From: Prevotella sp.
GTDB lineage: Bacteria > Bacteroidota > Bacteroidia > Bacteroidales > Bacteroidaceae
Assembly: GCA_016901395.1 (NCBI GenBank)
Contig: JAEAMQ010000024.1
Location: 1 to 64,000, forward strand
Direction of reading: 5' to 3'
Length of the DNA stretch: 64,000 bases
Positions 24,543-32,476 of the stretch are shown here, piece by piece. Both the position numbers and the translations under genes were made by a program. A model generated the notes under the pieces. The model saw nothing but the letters and a program-made list of their open reading frames with translations. It did no database searches and was not told where the DNA came from. Every line of letters starts with the position of its first letter. Position 1 is the stretch's first letter.

Positions 24543-27494
24543 CTATGGAATAACGATTACCCTTCCACGGTGGATGAAGATGCCGTGAGCGGGATTTTTG
24601 ACACGAATGCCCTGCAACGTGTACCAGAAATCATTGTCGGGACCGTTGCGGGGGGATGAAATCTCACGGATTCCCGTGGTGGAAGCGTCGCCCACGGCAT
24701 CGAAAATCCAGCGCAGACGGGTGCGGTTGGCGGTGCCGGTGAAGCCCTGCAGCACTCCCCCGAGGCCATCGGCGTCGGCTGTCCCGAGGCTCAGGCTGCG
24801 GTTGTTGGTGTCTGAAGCGTAGAGCGCGAAGGCGTATTTGCCGTTGTCGGTGTTGTTGTAGACGGGATAAAGTGTGGTGGGTGCCGCGGCGATGCCACTC
24901 GTGGCGATGTCGATCCAGCGTCCCGTGGCCACGTTTTTCACCCAGAACGCGCCGGCGTGGAGGCTGTCGGGCTGGCACAACCACTGCGCATGGGGCGAGG
25001 CGAGGAGGGTGTCTGAGGATACCTCCGCATCGGTAAGTCCCACCCGGAAGACCAGTCCCGCTCCGTAATCGGCAAGGTATCGGCGGGCCGTAGTGCTCGA
25101 AGCGGTCGTCGTTCCGCTGTTCGACGCGGTGCCGTAAGAATAGATAGCATAGTATTTCGAGGGGTCGCATTCGCCCCAATTTGTATTCTGGAGTTTGGCA
25201 AAGTCGGCCAGTCGCTGCGTGAGAACGGCCTCCACGGAGTCGATTTGCTGCTGCGTGGCATGCATCATCTTGTAGTTGGCGAGGTAGGCATCGGCATCCT
25301 CGATGGCCCCTACGAGCACGTCACGGGCGTCCTCGGGATACTGCAGCGTACCCGTGCCGGTGGTAACGGTGGTGAGAAGTGCCTCGGCTTCGTCGACCTT
25401 GGCCTTGAGATTTTTGGTGTAAATGCCAATGAGGGCAGCGTCGATGGGCTGGAATGTGAAGATCATGTCGGCCCGGGTGATGGTGCCGCTGCCCCAAATC
25501 CACTGCGTCGACGACTTGCCGCGTATCTGGTAGTTATTGTTTTCGGGGCTGTTGATGCGGTAGAAGGAGAGCGCGTCGGTGCCCGACTGCGAGGCAGTGA
25601 AGTCGCCTGTGTAGGTGATGGTGTAGGTATTGGTCAGCGTGCTGTCCAAAGTGATGTAGTCGTTGGTATTGGTCGGCACGAGGTTGAGGTGCTGACTGTA
25701 GGTGCGAAGGGTGTAGCGCGTGGTGTCGATGGCATCGCGTGAGATGGTCCAGAGCAGCGCGGGGTCCTGCCAGTCGAATGCGGTCGTGGTGCTGAGGGTG
25801 GTCATTCCCGAGGCGATTCCTGCCGTGAGGTACTGCGCTTTGCCCGAGAGGTCGGTGCCGCTGTTATAGTATTTGCTGGCGTAACAGATGATGCGGTAGA
25901 GTCGTCCGGCCTCGGGCACGAAGACAGCAGTACCTGCCGGCGTGCCGCCACCGGCCTGAGTGCCCTCGGGTTGGTTGATGGAGACGGTCGCAGAATAGTT
26001 GGAATAGCGTGTGCCGTCGGTGGAACGGAGTCGGAAATAATACACCTTCTTGGCATCAAGTCCCTTCACACTGCGAAAGGTGGAGGCCGCGGGGAAGGAG
26101 TCTATCTGCGTAAAATTTTCGCCATCATTACTCATTTCGAGCAAGATGGCAGTGGCGCGGTCATCGGCATTGCTCCAACTGATGGCCGCAGTAGACTTGT
26201 CTGAACCGATATAGTCGACCTTCACGCCGACAGGATAGGTCAGAAAGGAGGTCTCGGCAGCCAGCGAATTGGCGTATTTCTCTATCCAGAGATAGCCGTC
26301 GTCGGCCGTCTTCACGGCATCGGAAGCATCGGCGGGGTTGAGCCCGTGGGCCGTTTCCCAGTCGTCGGCGATACCATCGTAGTCGGCATCGGTGGGTGGT
26401 GTGCCACCGTTGAGGGTGCCAATGCCACCCACATCGGCCTCGGTGTCGAGCATTGCGCCTTGTGTTCCGAGGCTCTTGAGGTGGTTGATAAGGCGGATAT
26501 CGTGCTCATCGCGGATACGACTGCAGCCGGCCTGCTCCACCACAGAGTTGTAAGCTTCCTGCGGAGTCTCTATGGTCACGGTGGCTTCGGGTGCAAAATG
26601 GGGATAGTCCATGTTGGTGCAGCTGGTGTTTACGTACTCTGTGCCGTTGAGAATACCGTCCTTGTTGCTGTCCATGAGGTTACCACGCTGGTAGAGATGG
26701 TCTGTCGCGGTCCACTGACTATAGGCACTACTGCCCTGCGGTCCGGCGATATAGTAGTTGTTGATGAGGTCTTGGTAGTTGTCTGCAGACGAGTGTCCGC
26801 CCACGACACCATTGCCACCGTTGTAGACCACGGAGTTGATCATCTGGGCATAACACTTCATCTTGGGGTTGCGGCTGTGGTTATTGACCCACAGGCAGTG
26901 CGAGATGGTCCAGTTGCGGGTACCGTCTGTGATGGCGCCAAAGCGCTGCGGGTCGATGCCTTCGGATATAATGCAGTATTGCCAGGTGATGTTATTGGCC
27001 TCCTTGATGTGCACATTGTCCCACCTACCCCATGATATCGAGCAGTGGTCGAGGATGACATTGTCGGCATAATCCATCGTCAGTGTCTCGGCATCTGATG
27101 CCATATTGATGGAGCCGCGCATGCGGATGTAGCGGAAGATGATGTTCTTGCAGTTGCGGATGAGCACTCGATTGCCATAGATAGTGATGCCATCGCCGGG
27201 CGCAGTCTGCCCCAGGACGGTGATATTGTCGTGTTTATCGATCGCCACCATCTGCGAAGGCGAGAGGTTGATGATGCCGCCGACATCGAAAACGACAATG
27301 CGGTTGCTGCCGTTGAGGGCTTCGGTCAGTGAGCCGGGGCCTTCGGCGTTGAGGTTGGTCACATGAACAACGGTGCGGCTGTCACGTCCTCCGGTGGCGT
27401 AGGCACCAAATCCCTCGGCCCCGGGGAATGCGGGGAGCTGGGCTTGGGCGGCCGAAGCCAGGAGGAGTGCACCTAAAAGGGTATGAAATCTCAT
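24543..27494 (-). CDS. Secreted multidomain pectate lyase (PL1-like)
   Basis: The enzyme should cleave pectin or related uronic-acid polysaccharide outside the cell. The start at 27494 gives MRFHTLLGALLLASAAQAQ, a clean signal peptide. The catalytic beta-helix opens LPAFPGAEGFGAYATGGR (about 20-37) and includes VILDHCSISWG (about 155) and WTISHCLWVNNHSRNPK. A Ca-binding-type DADYDGIADDWE segment, an Fn3-like domain (SAAISWSNADDR...YYFRLRSTDG), two ricin-like lectin regions and a FIVAR-like helical segment follow. The end, YTLQGIRVKNPAHGIFIHRG, resembles Bacteroidetes sorting tails. It sits beside another secreted protein gene of similar style. Total 983 residues. Confidence 0.88.
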   Translation of the reverse strand: MRFHTLLGALLLASAAQAQLPAFPGAEGFGAYATGGRDSRTVVHVTNLNAEGPGSLTEALNGSNRIVVFDVGGIINLSPSQMVAIDKHDNITVLGQTAPGDGITIYGNRVLIRNCKNIIFRYIRMRGSINMASDAETLTMDYADNVILDHCSISWGRWDNVHIKEANNITWQYCIISEGIDPQRFGAITDGTRNWTISHCLWVNNHSRNPKMKCYAQMINSVVYNGGNGVVGGHSSADNYQDLINNYYIAGPQGSSAYSQWTATDHLYQRGNLMDSNKDGILNGTEYVNTSCTNMDYPHFAPEATVTIETPQEAYNSVVEQAGCSRIRDEHDIRLINHLKSLGTQGAMLDTEADVGGIGTLNGGTPPTDADYDGIADDWETAHGLNPADASDAVKTADDGYLWIEKYANSLAAETSFLTYPVGVKVDYIGSDKSTAAISWSNADDRATAILLEMSNDGENFTQIDSFPAASTFRSVKGLDAKKVYYFRLRSTDGTRYSNYSATVSINQPEGTQAGGGTPAGTAVFVPEAGRLYRIICYASKYYNSGTDLSGKAQYLTAGIASGMTTLSTTTAFDWQDPALLWTISRDAIDTTRYTLRTYSQHLNLVPTNTNDYITLDSTLTNTYTITYTGDFTASQSGTDALSFYRINSPENNNYQIRGKSSTQWIWGSGTITRADMIFTFQPIDAALIGIYTKNLKAKVDEAEALLTTVTTGTGTLQYPEDARDVLVGAIEDADAYLANYKMMHATQQQIDSVEAVLTQRLADFAKLQNTNWGECDPSKYYAIYSYGTASNSGTTTASSTTARRYLADYGAGLVFRVGLTDAEVSSDTLLASPHAQWLCQPDSLHAGAFWVKNVATGRWIDIATSGIAAAPTTLYPVYNNTDNGKYAFALYASDTNNRSLSLGTADADGLGGVLQGFTGTANRTRLRWIFDAVGDASTTGIREISSPRNGPDNDFWYTLQGIRVKNPAHGIFIHRGRVIVIP

Positions 27495-27574
27495 GATTTG
27501 CGGAGTTGAAAGAATAAGAAAACAAGTAGTGGGAAACGTATCAAAGCAATTCCAAGAATAGCGAAACGAAAGAG

Positions 27575-27645
27575 CAAAGGAGTGAAAACGCATACGCTAA
27601 GGGCTGTGGAATGCCAGCCATCGCATATCCGTCTTCACTCCTTTG
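27575..27645 (-). terminator. Nested hairpin downstream of the 27679-30390 gene
   Basis: CAAAGGAGTGAA (27575-27586) and TTCACTCCTTTG (27634-27645) form a perfect 12-bp stem. The 47-base loop contains GGCTG...CAGCC as an inner stem. Placed as a long-loop terminator for the minus-strand gene ending at 27679. Confidence 0.6.
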
Positions 27646-27678
27646 GCATTTGAGTTTACCGACTCCCGGAGTCAATCA

Positions 27679-30390
27679 TCATTTCACGAGCACCTTACGG
27701 GTGGTGCCGTCGGTCATCTTGACGATGTTGATACCACGCTGCAAGCTGTTTATACGAGCGCCGTTGATGCTGTAGATGGCCTTCACCTTGGCCACGCCAC
27801 GACCTGTATTCACAATCTCCACGCCCGCAGCCTGCTGGTTGTAGGCATCGGCCAGATCCTGTTCGAGGGCTGCCGACTTCTCGCCGGAGGTCATCACGTA
27901 GATGTCATAGCACTGACAGCCGGAGTTGCCCGACAGCTGAGCCAGACGCACATAGACCATATCGGTGCCGTCGTAGTGTATCACCTTCTTGCTGTAGAGG
28001 CGCTGCGGGTTGGAGATGGTTATCGTATCGTCGACCAACGTCCAGTTCTTGCCGTCGGCAGAAACCTCTACTCCCATGCGCTGCACATTGCCCGTGCCGT
28101 TGGCATTGCCCAGGAATGTCACCACGTTGAACGGGCCCTGGAACTGCTTGGTGCTCTCAATGCGGGCATTATACTGGCCGGAAATGAACTTGTAGAACTG
28201 CACATCGTACTTCGTAATCAGTGTGTCTACATCCTCGGCAGTGGCCGGATTGTAGCCCGTTCCGTCGCCCGGGTTCGTGCCTACTGACAGGTTTTGCCAG
28301 AGCACAGACTGTCCGTTAGACTTCACCACCCACTCTGCGGCGAGGTCTGCAGGATACAACTCCACCTCGCGGGGATAGGAATAATAGAGCGGTTGCTCTA
28401 TGCCATCGGGGTCGACAAAGGTGCCGATGATGGAGTCGGTGGTAATGGTGCTGTCGGCAGCCGACTTACCCCATGAGAAGAGTCCGGTGCCATTGCTCTT
28501 GTCGGCGCTGTAGTTGGCATCGAAATGAGAGGCGATATCAATGTAAACCTTGTCGTTTTTGAGGTAGATGGTCTTCGTAACGGCATCAGACTGCACCAGA
28601 GTTGGACTGGTGACAAAGGCCGTTACGGTCTTGTAATCGCGCAGAACGATAGGCTCCACGTATTTGGTAGACTGCAGCGTATCGGTCGAAGCGCTGAAGT
28701 TGTACCATATCTGGCCGTCGGCAGTAATACTTGCCAGCGTCACGATGGACTGGTCGTCGGCTTCCTCCACGGCAATCGTCGGGGCCTTGGCCTGCTCGAA
28801 TACCTGGATGGTGCTGTCCGAAACCATGCTGGGATTGTAGCCCTCAGACACGGCGATAGCCTTCACTTGGGTCTGTGCCATCACGGTGAACGGCTCCACG
28901 AAGCGGGTGCTTGCCACGGTAGGCTCGGTGCCGTCGGTGGTGTAATAGATAGCGGCGTCGGCGCGGGCATCCTCGATGGTCACCGTGGTCTGATAGTTGC
29001 CATAGGCCAGGGAGAATGTCGGGGCGGGTGTGTTGGAGATGTCGGCCTTCGACGAGGCGAGCATCATCACCGCATTGTTGATCAGTGTTGCCGTGGCGTC
29101 GCCTTCCATATTGGCATCGGCCAGAGCCTCGGTGTTATAGGGAAGATAGAGGTATCCGTTGTGATAGATGTTGTGGGCATGGATGGCTACGGCCGAGGAG
29201 TCGTTGAGCAAATTGGCGATTATGTCGTCCTTGGCAAAATAATCGCCCAGCTGCACACCCGTCACGGGAACGCTATTGGTAAACACAATGCCGCTCTGTC
29301 CGTCCTGCAGGCCGGCATCGGCACCTGCCACGAGGGTCAGACCCGTGAAGATCTGATTGGTCGGCAGGGTGGTCACACCAAACACATCGCTGCCCGTCGC
29401 AGCACGTCCGTAGCCCCAGGCCTCATAGAGATTGCCGTTGAAGTTGAGCATCGGCGTCCAGGGCATGGCATCTTTCAATACAGACACGTTGGCGTTGTCT
29501 GCCGGAACGTTGGGCGCAACGACCGTCACATCGTAGGCTATCAGGTCGTCCTTGGTGAGCGTGGTCGATGCTACGTCTACCGGAGTCACCTTCAGGCCGG
29601 TGTTGGCCGTGAGCGTCTGATAGGCAAAATCGCCCGTTGTCGTACCGTTGAAGAGGTATCCCACCTTCTTCATCGAAGCCGATGGGTCGTCGCCCTTGCC
29701 CGCGATGATGTAGTAGATATGGCATCCGCTGGTTGTCTTCACGGTCACCGTGCAATAGTCGTCCACGCCCGGCGTATCGTCGGGCAACACCCATGTCACG
29801 TCGTTGTAGAAGATAGGCACTGCATTGCCGTCCACAGCGGGCACTTCCGTACCGTCCACGCTGATGGCCACACCGCGTGCCTCGGTGTTTTTGTGCGACT
29901 CGATGCCCATGCGCAGCGTGTCGCCCTTGAGGGCCGAAAAGGAGAAGGTGAGGCCCGTTCCATTCAGCCAGATGAAGCTCTTGCCGTTGGGATACATGCC
30001 CGAGGGGTTGCCGTCGTTGGCTGCCTGATTGTAGTTCACGGCGATGACAAATCCCTTCGACTTGATGCCCTTGATGTTCAGCCCGTCGAGTTCGGCAATG
30101 ACTGTCTGCTGTCCGTCTACGGTGGTCACACCATATCCGTCGTCATTGACTGTCGTTCCGTTGTCAGCGCACCAGAAAGCCTGGTCGTCGGCCTTGGTCT
30201 GGTCCTTCTCCCAGTTGCGCCAGTTGGACGTGTTGCCCGTGGCGCCGTTCTGTTGCATGTCGGCGTTGAGGTTGGCTACGGTCGTGGCACTAAATCCATT
30301 GCGGAAGTCCCACGTCTTTCTTACGGACTGAGCAGAAGCACTCATCGACAGCGTAAGAAACATTGCGGTTAGCGTAAATAGTTTTTTCAT
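27679..30390 (-). CDS. Large secreted protein with chitobiase C-terminal-like domain
   Basis: The 903-residue protein has a signal peptide (MKKLFTLTAMFLTLSMSASAQ). The N-terminal half begins WDFRNGFSATTVANLNADM and has no catalytic family I can name with confidence. Near residue 470 it carries a chitobiase/beta-hexosaminidase C-terminal-type Ig domain (AAIYYTTDGTEPTVASTRF), with a second similar one after it. The tail IYSINGARINSLQRGINIV is of the kind that ends Bacteroidetes secreted proteins. Adjacent to the pectate lyase in the same direction, it may act on the same plant polysaccharide. A TAAATTTG -7-like element lies at 30460-30453. Confidence 0.75.
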   Translation of the reverse strand: MKKLFTLTAMFLTLSMSASAQSVRKTWDFRNGFSATTVANLNADMQQNGATGNTSNWRNWEKDQTKADDQAFWCADNGTTVNDDGYGVTTVDGQQTVIAELDGLNIKGIKSKGFVIAVNYNQAANDGNPSGMYPNGKSFIWLNGTGLTFSFSALKGDTLRMGIESHKNTEARGVAISVDGTEVPAVDGNAVPIFYNDVTWVLPDDTPGVDDYCTVTVKTTSGCHIYYIIAGKGDDPSASMKKVGYLFNGTTTGDFAYQTLTANTGLKVTPVDVASTTLTKDDLIAYDVTVVAPNVPADNANVSVLKDAMPWTPMLNFNGNLYEAWGYGRAATGSDVFGVTTLPTNQIFTGLTLVAGADAGLQDGQSGIVFTNSVPVTGVQLGDYFAKDDIIANLLNDSSAVAIHAHNIYHNGYLYLPYNTEALADANMEGDATATLINNAVMMLASSKADISNTPAPTFSLAYGNYQTTVTIEDARADAAIYYTTDGTEPTVASTRFVEPFTVMAQTQVKAIAVSEGYNPSMVSDSTIQVFEQAKAPTIAVEEADDQSIVTLASITADGQIWYNFSASTDTLQSTKYVEPIVLRDYKTVTAFVTSPTLVQSDAVTKTIYLKNDKVYIDIASHFDANYSADKSNGTGLFSWGKSAADSTITTDSIIGTFVDPDGIEQPLYYSYPREVELYPADLAAEWVVKSNGQSVLWQNLSVGTNPGDGTGYNPATAEDVDTLITKYDVQFYKFISGQYNARIESTKQFQGPFNVVTFLGNANGTGNVQRMGVEVSADGKNWTLVDDTITISNPQRLYSKKVIHYDGTDMVYVRLAQLSGNSGCQCYDIYVMTSGEKSAALEQDLADAYNQQAAGVEIVNTGRGVAKVKAIYSINGARINSLQRGINIVKMTDGTTRKVLVK

Positions 30391-30460
30391 ACGTTTGTTG
30401 AGTTAGTATTATAAATGCATTAGTAGTTTTATGTTTCACTGGCATACATTCACAAATTTA

Positions 30461-31296
30461 CTAAATTATTATGATTAGCCTCACTCTCAGGTGTTAACTT
30501 TTGATGTTTTAACCTTTTTTTACGATATTGAAAATACTTCGAAAACATTCCTTTCTAAATACATCGCCACAAAAATTAACCTTGAATTAATTTGAAAAAA
30601 GCGTTTTGAAATGGCTCTCTCTGCCCACAACCGTATCTCTTGGCGCAAAAATGAGGATTTTTGGGCACTTTTCACAATCTCCTGATATTCAATCATTTAT
30701 ACAAAACACCGCTCTATAGGGTTTACGATTAGTACTCAATTGCATGACGAATACTATCGAATCGTGATGCGATTAGGTACTAATCGTGGTGCGAAAAGGC
30801 CCTCTTTTCAACATGATTTGGCCTAAAAAATGGCGAAAAAGGAGTCAAAAGCGTGTGTTTTTCTCTTGAAATCGCAATATCAATCCGATTTTGTGGCCTT
30901 GTCACCCCTCTTTTTTTCTCTCAATCAACCTACATTTTTCTCTCAAAATTCGGAATAAATTTAACAAAACAAGAGGTCTATGATGGTCTTTTGTATCCTC
31001 TACAACACCTCCAGTATGATTCTGGGGCTGTTGTCAACTCCTTCTGCTATGGTCTGATATTGCGTCTTTACTATACCCCGTCTGTAATGCTCCGGAAACG
31101 GGAAAAAGGGGAACTGGCACTTGCTGGGATACCAAGCCGCTTTGCAGACTGCCATAACCGAGACAACCTCATTTGGTATGAACATCCCCGTCTTCCCTTT
31201 ATCCCTTGAGCCTGTCTCTGTTTCGTCAACGACCAAACCGGGATAAATCATGCTGCCCCCGATGTCTCCCCTACTCCGCTATCCCCGTTTGGCACG
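30461..31296. other. Long AT-rich spacer without a supported gene
   Basis: About 840 bp between two minus-strand genes. It contains a 22-bp dyad array (30725-30790). Open frames of 118 and 83 codons overlap on opposite strands around 31000-31200; neither has family features or a good start context. Confidence 0.6.
30725..30790. repeat. Dyad repeat, three 22-bp units (copy B)
   Basis: Units start at 30725, 30747 and 30769, exactly 22 bp apart. The middle unit contains ACTATCGAATCGTGA as in copies A and C. Confidence 0.9.
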
Positions 31297-31331
31297 AAAA
31301 AGCCGCAGAAGCTACGGGAGCTTTCTGCGGC
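31297..31331 (-). terminator. Rho-independent terminator after the M28 gene
   Basis: On the minus strand GCCGCAGAAAGCT pairs with AGCTTCTGCGGC and is followed by TTTTT. Confidence 0.88.
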
Positions 31332-31383
31332 AATAGGGGGGATGGTCAAGGCCGGAGACCAACAGGCGATGGGCCGGAGGTCT

Positions 31384-32442
31384 CTATTCCTCGGTGAAAA
31401 TCACTTGTATCATGGTTTGTCCCACAGCCTTGAGCGTGTTCTTGTCGATGTGCTCCATGTTGTCGGCGAGGGTGTGCCACGTCGGTCCGAAGGAGCTTTG
31501 CTGGCAGTCGGGATAGTAGGGAATGATGTCGATGCAGGGAATTTTGGCCACCTGGTTCACGGGAACATGGTCGTCGGTGATCATGCCGCCGTCGCTCTTG
31601 GGGAAGAACGAGCCGTAACCGGCCTTGCGCGCCGCGCGCCACACCTTCTTGACGATCTCCGGAGCGTATTGCTTGGACATGCCTTCCTGATAGAATTGTG
31701 CGCCCTGGCCGCCCACCATGTCGAGCAGAATGCCGTAGCGCGGGGCATAGCCCTGGGGCAGATTGGCCGAGAAATACTGTGCGCCAAGCGCCCAGGAGTT
31801 GGCATCGTCGGGCTGGTTGGCCCACTGCGGGGTGCCCCAGTCTTCGGCATCAAAGCAGACGAAGTCGATGCCGAGGGTGGGTGTTAGGTGATGGGTGTTG
31901 GCCTTTGAGGATGCCTGCAGCAGGCGGGCTATCTCCAGCATCACGGCTACGCCGCTGGCCGCATCGTTGGCCGCAAGGATGGGTTTACGCCAGTTGGTGG
32001 AGTCGGGGTCGTTGTCGGCCCACGGACGGGAGTCCCAATGGGCACAGAGCATGACGCGCGTGGTGGCCTCGGGGTTGTAGCTGGCCATGACGTTGGTGCT
32101 GTGGAGCACGGTGCCGTCATAGCCTTTGAGGTCGGCTTTCTGCGTCGTCACCTTGCAACCATACTGCTGGAACTTGGCGACAATCCACTGGAGGCACATC
32201 TCGTGGCCTTTGGAGTTCATGTCGCGTGGCCCGAAATCGCACTGTGCCTGGGTGAAAGCGTAGGCGGAGTCGGCATTAAACTGCGGACCCACAGGCTCCA
32301 CTTTCTCCGTGTCGTCGGTATCGTCGAGGGAGGGATCGCCGTTTCTGGCAGCGTCGCGCCAGCCATGATAGACGCCGGTGCCAAAGATGCCTGCGATGGC
32401 CAACATAGCCACGCCTATGAATATCTTCATTGGTTTTCTCAT
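31384..32442 (-). CDS. M28-family zinc peptidase / glutaminyl-peptide cyclotransferase-like protein
   Basis: The 352-residue protein has an N-terminal membrane anchor or signal (IFIGVAMLAIAGIFGTGV, about 8-25), so it acts in the periplasm or at the surface. Zinc-site segments are visible: CAHWDSRPWAD (about 133), ANDAASGVAVMLEIARLL (about 154), FDAEDWG near 198 and the late WHTLADN near 329. The overall form resembles bacterial glutaminyl cyclases of the M28 fold, which cyclise N-terminal glutamine, more than aminopeptidases; the two cannot be separated here. It lies 34 bp downstream of the C26-M19 fusion gene and likely shares its transcript. Confidence 0.85.
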   Translation of the reverse strand: MRKPMKIFIGVAMLAIAGIFGTGVYHGWRDAARNGDPSLDDTDDTEKVEPVGPQFNADSAYAFTQAQCDFGPRDMNSKGHEMCLQWIVAKFQQYGCKVTTQKADLKGYDGTVLHSTNVMASYNPEATTRVMLCAHWDSRPWADNDPDSTNWRKPILAANDAASGVAVMLEIARLLQASSKANTHHLTPTLGIDFVCFDAEDWGTPQWANQPDDANSWALGAQYFSANLPQGYAPRYGILLDMVGGQGAQFYQEGMSKQYAPEIVKKVWRAARKAGYGSFFPKSDGGMITDDHVPVNQVAKIPCIDIIPYYPDCQQSSFGPTWHTLADNMEHIDKNTLKAVGQTMIQVIFTEE

Positions 32443-32476
32443 TGGTTGATGCTATTGATTAAAACAAAGGGGGAGT

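Noticed and set aside
28525..30372. 615-codon plus-strand open frame opposite the secreted protein gene
   Set aside because: The minus-strand product has a signal peptide and chitobiase-like domains; the plus frame has none and is a shadow.
30853..31251. Genes on either strand in the long spacer
   Set aside because: The 118- and 83-codon frames overlap each other, lack family motifs and ribosome-site context, and the composition is that of spacer DNA.
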